In this document: piece by piece, positions 1 through 10,799 of the stretch
Position numbering within the stretch: the first letter of the stretch is position 1
Layout of the letters: every line of letters begins with the position of its first letter
NCBI GenBank assembly: GCA_019400425.1
Contig: JAFREE010000100.1
Span: 1-64,000, forward strand
Direction of reading: 5' to 3'
From: Hymenochaete sp. R1
Taxonomy: Eukaryota > Basidiomycota > Agaricomycetes > Hymenochaetales > Hymenochaetaceae
DNA: 64,000 nucleotides
Notes under the pieces: generated by a model
Told to the model about the DNA's origin: nothing
Databases searched by the model: none
The model's input: only the letters and a program-made list of their open reading frames with translations
Translations under genes and position numbers: made by a program

Positions 1-4
1 ACAT

Positions 5-53
5 ATCTAACTAGGGGGGGGTCTTGCAGCCTAAGACCCCCCCTAACTTAGAT
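5..53. repeat. Near-perfect inverted repeat able to form a hairpin
   Basis: Left arm 5-25 and right arm 33-53 are reverse complements apart from one mismatch and small length differences. They enclose a 7-base loop (26-32). The stem contains a run of eight G facing a run of seven C. No coding sequence covers it. It could be the end of a small inverted-repeat element or a cruciform-prone palindrome. The window edge prevents a search for a partner copy or a target-site duplication. Confidence 0.7.
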
Positions 54-599
54 AATTACAGGGTGTAACCGCTGGTGTGATTTTCACCTCCGTGCCTGAC
101 ATCCTTATGGCATCCTCTCCCCTCTGCTTCCGTCCATGACTCTTGCCTATCTTTGCGTTCGGCCTCCATCTCGCGCGGGAAATTCTTGTCCCACTCTCCC
201 AATCCTTTTATTCCTGCTCGTTCGTTCATTCGACATCCAAGTCTTCAAGCGAAAACACCTATACGTCTGTGTCCGAGTCGACGTCGCCAGCAACTCGAAA
301 CAAAGTCAACTAACGTGTAGAATGATACTACCACTGGCCTCTTTAACGTGCCAACGCTACCAGTACTAACGATCCGTCAACTCCAGGACGCAGGACGCCA
401 TCATGATGTTAATTTCAACAGTCCAGTCTTTCACTCGGTCAGTCCACCCTGCAACTCACTTCTTCTTTCTTCTCTTCAAACTCCCCACGTTCCGGATGAA
501 ACTGGCATTTAGGTTCAAGGTACGCCATCGCGCTCTTCATTCTCATTCCATGTGTAAGGCCCCGCTCATATCTCTTTCATTTCCGTCCAATCCACCATT

Positions 600-3300
600 G
601 GCACATATCACCGCCCATATAACTTTATCAACACGCTTCCCGAGTCCAGGCCGCCCATCCGACCACATCTATCCCTCCGGTTTCCCTCTTCGCAAAGTAG
701 ACGTAGATGTCGTCTCCCGCTCCGCAGGTCTTCAGATCACGCTACCATTCAACTTCCGCCGTCAGCAACGATGTTTCGAGTCGAGCAGGTCGACGTAGCA
801 GCGAGTCCCGTGCCATCTACGCTTGCCAGTGAACAGCCTGAGGTTACGGGTCGGGATCCGAGTCAGCAGAAGGTGCATGGGATGGATGGAGGGTGGAATC
901 GAGGGGTTGGCTTTCTAGTTCTGTTCTGTTCTGCTAGCGCGCAGGTGAGTAAACGTTGGTCTACTTTCTTCTCCATCCCCATCCGACAGGACGCAAAAAT
1001 AAATCACCAACTCCTCTCACCGGCGGTGGACTCGGAACTAGACTATTGCGCGTACCATCTTCGACTCCCTTTCATCAATCAGTTTTGTTCGAGTCCGAGT
1101 CTTGCGTTCCTACCTACGTATCCACTTCCGGCTTCACCACCATCGTTCACATCTCCTTCCACCCACTCTTTCTTTCCCTTCCATTGGAGCGCACGCCTCA
1201 TTTTGACTGCTTTAGAAGAGACTCCGAAGGTTTCAGGCACGTACTACCCTCCCGAGTCATCCCTCCTCAGTCTGCATCTGGCTCGAGATCCCCAGTACTA
1301 CAGGTCCCTCGGTCTGACGCTCCCCTGCCATCCATCGCAAATCCGAGTCGTTACTCAGCAATCGATGAACACAACGCGCCAAGTCTGAACGAGAACGAAA
1401 AGAAGGAACCTCCGGAATCGCTCTTCCCCGCCTCACCCTCGCCCTTACCTTTCATCACTCAGGCTCCCGTACCCCCTCCGTACCGCTACCCAAACGAGCG
1501 TCATCGCTTCTACAGCAAACCCGAAGGTAAGTCAATCCCATAATCCCATAATCCCCGATCCCCTGTCCTTTCTCTTCTGTGTTTACCATGCTCGCAGCTT
1601 TCCAATCAACGCCTTTTCGAGCTCGTCCGCTCCGGGCCTATCCTTCGACGCGAGTTCGAGACCGCTGCACCATCCACGAACGCCGGTATACACGTCACAG
1701 TCACACACGACCAAGACAGACAGTGAATCCTTCGGTCCGACCCCACTCGCAACTTGAAGAGGAGCGACACACTAGTAAAGAGCTTTCCAACAAGTCTCGT
1801 GTCTCCAAACTGCCTTCCGTCGATAACGAACTCGAACCCGAGAGGATACACCACACATCACACCTCGCATGGCGATGACGACGGAACTCACGCGTAGCGC
1901 CTTCAAGGTCCCCGCCCCTCCAATTCAATTTGGTAGTTGGAGTCGGAGGAGCGCTATTCCAAGCTTCCCGTTTCGACCCTCGTCTCCGAGTATGAAGCAC
2001 CCACTAGCAGAACGTTGTTGAGGAGTTGCCGGTGGGACGAGTGCTGGGTTCGTTAGTGTGGATGTTGGGATGGGGTGGGTGAAGGCGCTCGTGGCGGCTG
2101 CTGTTGGGTACCTGGCGGTTTTGTAGAGTGGGTTTGGTTAAAGGCGATTGGCGCTGGTGCGTCGAACGCCTTGGAGTTGTTCCTTCCTTGCCATGTCCCA
2201 CGACGTCTTTTACGATGTCCAATCTTGGTACTTTTGGGCTTATATCCACCTTTGCCTTCTCATCGGTCCTCTTGATTTGTCTCGGTTCCTCGCTCGCGTT
2301 GATGTTATCATGCTTACTCGGCATGACGGCTTCCCACTGGCACAAGCATCGAGCATCGAGCACCGAGCACGCAAAATTAAATCCCACACTCGCGCACCAC
2401 GTTCGCTTTCTCGCGAACGCGGACACATCACTGGCATACCGACAGCCTGCCAGTCTGAGTACCTTCCTTTCCGCCGCCTCTGTCTTCAAGTGTTCATCCA
2501 ACCTCGGAACTCGTCTGGAAGCGCTTCGGTGATGGCGTAGCTCCTCAGGGTGTCACACACGCACTCGGGCGCCGAGGCTTGGAGGTGGTGGTAGTAGCAG
2601 TCAGGCTCGGGTGTCTATACTTCAAGCTAGCGCGTGGCTAGACTCTGAACTATCCCCCGGGCCCCTGATGGGCGTCGACGGGGCTGGACTGCCAGTGCAG
2701 GTGCAGCTGCGTCGCTCTACCAGTGATTTTCACGCGCAAGTCCGAGTTGCAAGTGGACGTAAACCGAGTCTGTTTCACCGTTTGGACCCCATCCAAACGA
2801 GCATCATGATGCACCAAATCCGAGTCGACTCGGATGAGATTCACGCGACGACAACGTTCAAGTTGCGACTGCCCTCGGTCTCTACCACCAACCAACCATA
2901 TACGCGCGCGCGCGTGTGTGCGTTTCTTCTCGGAATAGGTGCGCCGAGGCTTTCTTTCTTTCTTTTAGGAGTGTATGCTGGTAGCTGACTTTATACTTTC
3001 TACTTCCTTCGTGGACTTTAGTCTGACGGTGGTATGATGCGGTGTGGACTCGGACTTGAAGTAGCGTTCCAGGATGGGTCCGGGTACGCGGTACGGGGGA
3101 TACCGTGCGCGTTTCTTCTGGCTGGGGACTTCGAAAGGGGGTTTCAGGCGTCCAGGCTTCCAGCTGCTGGGAGCGTGCGCGTGAATGTCCTCGTCCATCG
3201 TTCTGCTTCTCATCTAAGCACTGGACCTGTCCTTCTAATCATACGGATTCCTGAAGCGACGAAGGTACGCTTCCCAATCCCTTTTGTGAGTTGAGGCGTC
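600..3300 (+). pseudogene. Broken coding-like sequence, family not recognised
   Basis: Several plus-strand stretches read like protein but are cut by stops and frame changes. One begins with an ATG near 711 and gives a Ser/Arg-rich peptide that stops after about 41 codons. Pro/Ser-rich readings follow near 1240-1545 and 1590-1760. Hydrophobic stretches appear near 2040-2130 and 2215-2330. No intron set that I could find restores one long frame. The pattern suggests an old membrane-protein gene that has decayed, but no family is recognisable and the strand assignment is weak. Part of it could instead be the far end of the minus-strand flippase relic at 4.8-5.5 kb. Confidence 0.25.
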
Positions 3301-4838
3301 GAAAGCCCGATCGATTCCCGGTAGCGACTCGCGATCGGCCACGGTAGAGCTTGTGACTCAATGTGAGCAGCCTCGTTGCTGACCTCGCCATCACCCTCTT
3401 CTTGGTTTACCACCTCAACCGTGGAAGCCTGAGATCTGCCATGGAATTGTAAACGGCGTCATACCTTTGGAAAGGGTTTCCGTTTACTGTTTCTCATGAA
3501 TCAGCGCAACGGCGTGACAGCGAGGAACTCAGTGCTGAACAGGCTCGTCCCCTTGGCTATCTCTACAGGTCTTCGAACAAGGTTCGTAGATCATTCTCAC
3601 AATAACGAATTATTCGATTCTGACTCGGAGACCATATGATACAGTAATAGTATCGCTACGCTACGCTGCAGTGTCCAATCTTGCTCTAGTAGTGAACTCG
3701 CGCCCTTCGCCGGCGATCTGTGATTGAAGTAACAAACGAAACTCACGTTTCTCTCCAGAGCGTCCGTCCAGGCCGATCCGTACCCTTACCCAGGCTCTCG
3801 ACCGCACTCAAACCCATTAGCGACGAGTCATTTGGAGGTGACCCGCACCTGCTTGAGTACGCGCAACGATCACAACAATGGGACCAAAGCAGGCGCGAGG
3901 AGTACGATCCGCATGTCGTTGTGTCGTACGACGCTCGTGACCCTCCTTCCTTCCTTCCTGCCAGTCCCGTCCCGTCCCGTCCCCAACTGGACGCTCCCGT
4001 GCACGCATAATGCTGTGGAAGAACGACACGGGTTATTGGGCTTGGACCCACTGGCACTGGCGCGAACACTCTGCTTCCGAGTCGAATCCTGCACGACGGG
4101 ACAGGAACTTCTGTGGTGGCTGTCGATAGTACGATATCTTCGTTCCGTCCGGTACACTACCCCAGGCCTTCTCTCTCCCTCGTGTTGCGAAAAACCACGT
4201 CGTTGCCTCCTCCGGGGAATAGGATACCTGCTGACGCTGACGAAACGGACAACACGGCTCTCTTATCCTCGCGATCTGAACGTACTCACTCAGTCCCTCG
4301 TCCGGTCACCTGTAACCTCAACACACTCCTCGATACGTCGCGTCGTGTATCAAGCCAAGCCTTTCCTCACCATCTCGAGTTTGCTCCTTCTCTATATCCA
4401 TCCCGCCTCACCGCACGAGCTTACAACACCGACGCGCAGGCCCGACCCTTCGCCTCCAGTGAGTGGTCGGCGAGGAAACTATCACTGGCACGGGCATGGC
4501 AGTGTTTCTAATTATCCTTTACCCCCTCCCCTTCAAGTTACGCTTCACGAACCGGGCCGTTCATCCTCTGGGACCGCAAAGCACTGCACTCGTCCGTCCC
4601 CGCTTCCGTTCGGTACGAGGACAATTTCGTTAGCTTTGGCGCTTTGGCAGTATCGGCGAGTGTGGCGTGGAGGAATAGTACCAGTGCCTGCGCAAACGGA
4701 TTGGGCGCCGCCATCCTCATAAGCAGTCCACGCGCCGGACATCCAGCTACCAGAGTCCGGAACAGCACGCGAATTTAACGCAATTTCGTTCGCCGTCCAC
4801 CGATCGGGCCCAGTCCCAGTCCTCAACGCGCTTCTATT
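3301..4838. other. No intact gene; possible further flippase relic
   Basis: All six frames are interrupted. On the minus strand a short reading around 4200-4240 (SPEEA) resembles the SPDEA motif of the P4-ATPase nucleotide-binding domain. Another around 3770-3815 (LMGLSAVE) resembles the LLGxTAIE segment that lies further downstream in the same family. Both fall in the right order after the clear actuator-domain matches at 4980-5490. That would fit a continuation of the same pseudogene, but each match is short and could be chance. Confidence 0.3.
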
Positions 4839-5492
4839 TCAGTGGATCGCTTCAGCATGAAGAGCGTGAATGCGTCCGGGTGCCAGAGCGAAGGGTCGCA
4901 TAGGTTTCTCTCGCTCGTGCGAACGCGAACGCGAACGCAAGATCTCGAACGGGAAAGCAGACGACACGTCTCTGATCTTAAAGTTCGTATCCTTGCCCGT
5001 GAAGGTGACAATCCCAATCCCAATCCCAATCCCAATCACCCATTTCGTGTTCTTCAGCCTGAACACCGTCCCACGCAACAAACAAACACATTTCGTAAAT
5101 CAATGGGCTGTTCACCTCCTTCCATCCCGTCGGTACAGCACCGTTCAGCTTGTACATGTTCACGTTCACGTCTGGCTTGGGCGTGTCGAGATCAACTCCC
5201 GAATTGTGTTCTCTCCTTGTCCTTTGTCCTTGTCAGAGAACGCTTCCGCTGAACGCAAATGAGTCAATAATGACGCAGGAACGGCATTGCGCGACTTTTT
5301 TTGAGGTTCGTCTCCCCCATCCAGGTTCTTCGTCCGAACATTTTGCGCGCCCACGCCCACACCCGTGTTCTCCTCTTCCGACGTCGAATAGGCCAGGATA
5401 TCAACACGCGTCTGCTCTCCCATGTTCCGATAGAGCGTCGGCATGCCATAGCCATAGTCAGCGTCGCCCCCAACGAGACCTTGATGAGGCAC
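4839..5492 (-). pseudogene. P4-ATPase (DNF-type phospholipid flippase) relic
   Basis: Read on the minus strand, fragments follow the order of a P4-ATPase actuator domain and its exit. They are an ILA-TSEEEN segment (about 5402-5365), KNLDG followed in another frame by GETNLKKSR (about 5335-5290), a NAVPA-LTHLRSAEA segment, then NMYKLNGAV (5160-5130), then LRGTVFRLKNTKWVIG and VTFTGKDT (5081-4985). In P4-ATPases DGET replaces the TGES actuator motif, and here DGET is split between two frames. No continuous frame exists and no phosphorylation motif (DKTGT) was found. A (GGGATT)n expansion interrupts the WVIG-VTFTG segment. Flippases move phospholipids across membranes; this copy cannot encode one as it stands. 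Family assignment rests on the order of several motifs and I consider it fairly safe. Confidence 0.7.
5010..5037. repeat. Hexanucleotide microsatellite (AATCCC)n / (GGGATT)n
   Basis: Between four and five tandem copies of AATCCC on the plus strand read as GGGATT on the minus strand. Inside the flippase relic they translate as repeated Gly-Ile (or Trp-Asp in another frame), so the unit expanded within former coding sequence. A second, shorter hexamer array (CGAACG, about three copies) lies near 4920-4940. Confidence 0.85.
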
Positions 5493-6260
5493 TCGTCACT
5501 TTCCTTCCGTTTCTGCTTTTACTTTGAAAAGTGATGCGGACGCTGCTACGGGTACAAGTACGGGATGGGATGTTCTACGGCCTAGAACGACCAGTACGAC
5601 ACGAAGACCTTACCTCGCCCTTGCCTTGCGTGCTTTTTAGCCAAGCTGACAAGATGGATGGCTGGCAGTCCCGAGCTGAACACGTTCATGTTGGAGCTCG
5701 ATGCTCGTTGCTTTGGTCTCGCCATTACTTACGCAGCGGAGAGAGAGAAAGCATTCTTGCTGAAATAGAGGCGGGACTGTACGCGTTTCTATCCACAGGG
5801 CACAGAAGCAAAGCCCCACCTCGCAAACAAACTACAGTCTGATCATGTTGAAAGGTGCAACGGTGCCATTAGAGTTGGACAGTAGCCAATCAATGCTCGC
5901 TCACAACATCGCAAGAAACTGATCTCGATCTTGATCTCGAAGGCGCGACCCGAACAAGACACGGGATGCGTCCACTGGTAAGGAGTTCACTCTGACTTGG
6001 TTCGTCTTTGACGTGCGCGCAGGTCCGGTGGATGGAGCTCACACGTCCATAAACACGACCTTTGGCGCGAATCGAGGAATCCCCTGAGTCCGATCATGCC
6101 AGGATATGGATATCGACGCTCGATTTTCGGAATGTATGGGGTACAAGTGGTGATGGGTATGTTAGTCATTTACGCGCAGTGCAAGAAAACCAAATATAAT
6201 CAAAATCATAATGTGAGAAAAACCAACGAGAAAACGAGAAAGGAGAAGCATGAAAGAAGC
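5493..6260. other. No supported gene
   Basis: Frames are short and interrupted. This is the position where the N-terminal part of the minus-strand flippase would lie, but no convincing transmembrane or ENTS-like match was seen. The last 100 bases or so are the 3' flank of the gene ending at 6261. Confidence 0.4.
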
Positions 6261-7664
6261 TCAAGAAGTCCCGCTCCTCGAAGGATCGACTTCCCAATAC
6301 GAAGGAGGAACATCACTCTCGGCACCAGTCCGTACCGTCCATGAGGCAGACGCGGACGTGTTCGAGCGGTGCACTTGATGTTGGGGATCCGGGGTGCCCA
6401 AAGTCGAGGGATAAGAAGTTAAAAGCACGTCTCCCTTTCGTATTGGGTTGAACCTCGGTGCTGTTTGAGTCGGGTGCGAAACTAGAGATAGGTCCCGCTG
6501 ATACGGGGACTCTGCTGGGACAGTGGACTCTGCGTGTGCGGTCGTTATTAACGGAACGTCTGCTCGTTGTAAGGTGCTTGACGAACTCACCTCGCTGAAT
6601 CTCATTAGTACCGGGCGGTTGATTTGAGGCTCTGACCAGACGCATAGGTTCCCGAGGGCTATCCTCCTGCGATTCAAGAACGACGACGTGTCGATGACGG
6701 CGCCGTCTTCGAACAACGAAGAAGACAGCTCCCAGAGCAACGACTCCAAGCCCAGCACCTATCGCTATGCCAACATCCCGTCCAGTGCTTGCACCGTGAT
6801 TTCCGCTGGCGCTATCCTGCTGTTGCGCGGACCCCGTGGGTTGTGTTGACAAGCTTGACAAGCTGGCCGTCGCCGCCAAAGGTGACACGCTCTGGAGATC
6901 ATCCTCGTCCGCACTACAAATCAATCAATCAATCAATCTGAGTCAAACGTGAAATCAACTTTGTGAAACGCACGTGTACACGATGTAATCAAAGAATAGC
7001 CAGTTCACACCATTGTCCGGAACGTCGTCCATCTGCACAAAGACATTATGAACTCCAGGTTTCAGCCCTTCGAATTTGGCTACCGCGGTGTTGTAAAGGT
7101 TGAACCCTTTCACGTTAACGGTATCATACGAGGAGGTGTGTGCACCGTCATCCAGGTTCGCAGTGACGTTTGTGTAGATGAGAGGCTGGTTCACGATGCA
7201 GAACACGTACACCGCCGTGCCTTGTGTGGTATCGGGAGAGAAAACGCAGACAAGACGGGACGAGCAGAACGAATGGATGTCAGTGTTGACTTGACGAATG
7301 CAGGCAGGGTACCACAAGCGCGCAAAAATAAAATAAAAACTTGAAACGATAACTAACCAAAGAACGTGAAGTTGACCGCGCGGGGGGAGCCTCCCTTCGT
7401 CAACGTCGCCCCGTGGTACGTCCCGTCGAAACATTGGTTCGGATCCGGCAGCTCCGGACACCCCTTACAGTCCTGTCCGTTATTCCATGACGAGTCGTTC
7501 GAGTGCGGGAGTAAAGCGAGTATGGAGCGTCCGGTGGGGTCCCCATTCGTGTCATCGACTGTGAAATTTTGGGATGCGCCGAAAGCTTGAGGAAAGAGGA
7601 AAAAGAACAGAATGGATAGGGAATATACACGGGATAGTTGGACGCGTGTAGTGTAATGGAACAT
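6261..7664 (-). CDS. Secreted type-I single-pass membrane protein with PPxY tail
   Basis: Four exons, complement(6261..6529, 6591..6913, 6974..7220, 7358..7664), splice into 381 codons. The ATG at 7664 starts a signal peptide of about 29 residues ending near AFGA. The ectodomain has repeated Cys (CKGCPELPDPNQC) and N-glycosylation sites. A Gly/Ala/Val membrane helix is followed by an Arg-rich stop-transfer run (FVVRRRRRHRH). The cytoplasmic tail ends a few residues after PPSYWEV, a PPxY motif that Rsp5/Nedd4 WW domains bind. The 61-base last intron was needed to switch to the frame carrying this tail. Ectodomains of this kind ending in a YT-x-C/A boundary are common in Agaricomycetes and have no assigned function. 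A cell-wall or surface-sensing role is only a guess. The 60-base intron at 6914-6973 contains an (AATC)n run. Confidence 0.85.
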
Positions 7665-8164
7665 GGGCTCCGTCGATGTTTAGGTGAAGGTGAAGGTGAA
7701 GGGGAGAAAGGGTCGTCGCCAATAAGCTGCGGGATGATCTCTAAGATGATGGGATGATGATGATGGTTTCTGAATCCGTAACGATCAGCTTTTCATCAGT
7801 TGCGCCCAGCAGCAATGCCCGGTGATCAGTCGATGTTGGTCATGACGCTGGAAACGACATCAGCGCCCAACAGGAGCTGACCTCTTTTTGACACGACACG
7901 AGGAGCCTCGAAAATCATGCGAATGCCCGGCGAATCAGGCAGACGTGCAAAAAGAAAAAAAGGCGATGGTGCGGGATGATTCACACTGACAGCATGAGAC
8001 GGTTTAAATAAAAGGAAAGTGTGTACTTATGAATTCAGGTATACAATTAAAAGCATAGCGTTGGTCTATTTCAAGTCCGAATCACTGAGGTTTCTTTGCG
8101 TGCCGACTCATCGCCCGCAACTTCGGACCGTATTTCCAAAATATCCATGGCCTGAAACCCTTCA
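7665..8164. other. Intergenic: upstream region of the 6.3-7.7 kb gene and 3' end of the MFS gene
   Basis: Both flanking genes are on the minus strand, so this segment holds the promoter of the membrane-protein gene and the 3' untranslated region of the transporter. It contains a short GTGAAG-type tandem run at about 7684-7706 and a TTTAAATAAAA box near 8003. No open frame of note. Confidence 0.5.
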
Positions 8165-10331
8165 TCAGTAAAGCACCTTTCGAATAACGTTACTGAAAAA
8201 ATCCACGTACGAAGGGAATCCCAACGCAACAGCAATCACCGCCAGGATTGTATCTCCCTTCCCATACCCCAGCGCATCATACATCTTGGGCGCAAAAAGC
8301 GGGAACCCAAATGCAAATAATGAGCGAAAGAACACGACTGCTGCCTGCGCCGAGGCAGCGTGCAGCGCAAACGCATCGAGAACGTACGACTGCATGGAGA
8401 GGGCGTTGAAGATGAGCGAAATGCCGACAATGGCCATGCCGATGTCAACGACGATCCAGGGAAAATTCTTCTCTGCAGGCCAGCCCATGAGGAGGAGGCC
8501 GAGAGGGAGGAGGAGCGTCCCAGGGATCATTGTAGCTAGAACATGAGAGAAGAGATATTAGAACTATTTTCATGAAAGACGAAACCTTAATTTACTTACG
8601 AACACGATGCTCAGGTATGGAAACGTCACCGTTCTTCGCCTTGAGATATTTGAAGGACCTGTCAAGGATACGGGCCCCCACTTGAGCGCCCGCCATGGTC
8701 CCAACCCCGAGCGCGATGTAGTGCAGACCCGCTATACCAGGCGGCTGATGGTAGGTACCCTCGAAGATGGACGAAACTGTCGTCAAGATGAGGTACATGA
8801 TACCGTACCTAGATATGAATTAAACATGGGCGATACCAAAAATACTCGAAGGGTATGATGACTTACAAAAATGCCAGATAAGCCCCTAATACCTGAAGAA
8901 TCGGCTCTGTCGCAAACAAAACGAAAGGGCGGGTTAGGGCCTTCTTCATTAACTTAACCAGGCTGCACGAAAGCATCAGCTGTTATCACTACACAGATGT
9001 TCCAAATAACGCTTACGTCCTGTCGGCATTGTCGAACTTCGTCACGTATCGTGTAGTGGAGTCCGGAGCCTCCGCCTTTTGCACCTTTTGCAATGCGTCG
9101 GCTTTCCTCCTTAAGAGGACGACTGCATAAGCTGCTCAAGAAATCGGTAAGCGCTGACAAAACAAAAACCGCACGAATCACTCACTTTCACGTAGAAAGA
9201 AGAAGCCGAGGATCTGGACGAAGCCATCGGCGATCGTCGTGGACCAGAACTGTAACGAATTATCAATTTAAGCCCTACGCCGAATAAGAAGCAAATGGTG
9301 GACATACCACCCAGCGCCAGGTAACCCTCGCAGCAATCCAAGCACCGCAAATAGGACCTTGTAGTTTGAGTCAGCGTATAGATATGCAACTCTAGCAATT
9401 CCAACTCACCAATTACTGGTCCTATCAGAGGTGCGATGGAATAGACGGATATCGCTTTGCCTCTTTGCTCTGGAGGAAAGAGGTCACCGATGACAGCGGC
9501 GCCAACCTGGGATCCTGATCAATTTCAAGCCCACGTTGAACTCGTTTGAACGCGCTTACTCCTAGAGGCGCGCTTCCCCCGAGGCCTGCAAGAAAGCGAA
9601 AGGCGAGAAACTCTCCCTTGTTCTGCGCGCCTCCGCAAGCAGTATTCCAAACTGGAAGTAAAAGCAAAGCATTGTCAAGAGTCTGTCGTAGTTTGATGAA
9701 TGAGATGCGTACTGAGGTAGAAAATATTTCCAACTTGAAGTACCTTCGCCCGCCCATAAACCTCCGACATAGGTCCCAGGAATAGTGGTCCAAATGCTAT
9801 AGAAACATAAACATGAGCGCCTGCATATGAAACTGCACACCGTTAAGAATGGCTCACCGTATGCAAGGACGAAAATAGACGTCAACATAGCGATAATAGT
9901 AGGATTCGTTATCTCGAACTCAGCCGCAATCTTCGTCGAAGCGGGAGCCATCATGGAAGACGAAACGGGTGAAATGAATGTGTAGGACGCTACGATTAAT
10001 ATCGCGGCCCATTTCCTTTTGATTGGCCAGCTTCCGGTGTGGATAGAGGTTCAAGTTGTAGACGTGAGTATCGAGTATGAGCAAAAGATAGAAAGTAGTC
10101 AACTCACTTGCGGGGATTCTCTGGGTCAGCCGGTCCTTCCCAGTCCACCAACACGACACCATCCCCCTCCAGCTTCGTCTCTTCAATATTTCTCCCTCCT
10201 TCTAGTTGTTTTGGGTCGTGTATCTCCGCCGCGTCTTGTCGAGTTGTAGCAGATACATTCGAGGATCGCGCAGAAGTGTTACCCACCGGGTGCGCTGCGG
10301 CACTGGACGATTTCTCGACGCTGGAAGCCAT
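8165..10331 (-). CDS. MFS drug/polyamine-type exporter (DHA1 group)
   Basis: The protein exports small molecules across the plasma membrane by proton antiport if it behaves like its family. The ATG at 10331 begins a hydrophilic Ser/Ala-rich N-terminus with a DPENPRKW stretch at the end of exon 1, which is the usual lead into helix 1 of fungal DHA1 transporters. The next exons give WPIKRKWAA, a helix with STKIAAEFEITNPT, a GPLFLGPMSEVYGR-like loop (family motif A), and FRFLAGLGGSAPL. An EQRGKAISVYSIAPLIGP segment (motif C region) follows. The C-terminal half runs through YLAFLYGIMYLILTTV to the stop at 8165. Many short introns interrupt it; I did not fix every junction. It lies head to tail with the 6.3 kb surface protein and in opposite orientation to the anchored glutaminase. 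Substrate is unknown. Confidence 0.85.
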
Positions 10332-10799
10332 TGAATATGCTTCTGGGAATGTCAAAAGGTTCGTGGCGGGACATCATTGAATTTCGTTATATAGAACTCA
10401 ATCGGCCGACGTTGGGAGAAGATGACGGTATGAACGAGAGTCAGTGAGCGTGACTGTTCCTCTGAGCCGGGGCGATCTCCGGTGATCTGCGTTGGGAGTT
10501 GGAGTCTTGTTTACAGCATCCTCCTTCTTTCCTTCTCTCGATGTTGGTTGTATTTTCTGTTCGAACGCTTGCGATGTCTTCAAATTAACGCATGTTGTGA
10601 TTGCATTGACACACTCCAAGCAATCTTTCGGGTTGACGGCAAGGAGAAGCACAAAGTATACAACGAAAAGCACAGGATCGTGGAAGACATGGCATTCGAC
10701 ATTACCAATCTCAATGATGCTGCCTCAAGCCCCAGACAACGCAAACGAAATGCTCAAAGAATTCCTAGTAAAATCGTCCAAATGAAAGGGCTATAAATA
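10332..10799. other. Upstream region of the MFS gene
   Basis: No supported coding sequence. The segment should contain the transporter promoter. AT-rich and CT-rich stretches are present around 10500-10560. Confidence 0.4.

Noticed and set aside
1701..2501. Long minus-strand open frames in the first 2.5 kb
   Set aside because: Composition is Arg/Ser/Thr-rich without any domain, and several start at non-ATG codons. They look like antisense shadows of GC-rich sequence.
6313..6924. Alternative C-terminal frame ending at 6313 for the membrane protein
   Set aside because: A 61-base intron with a good donor, branch-like site and acceptor leads to the frame ending at 6261, which carries a PPxY tail typical of such proteins.
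10332..10355. Upstream start of the MFS transporter at 10355
   Set aside because: The codon there is TTG. The first ATG in frame is at 10331.
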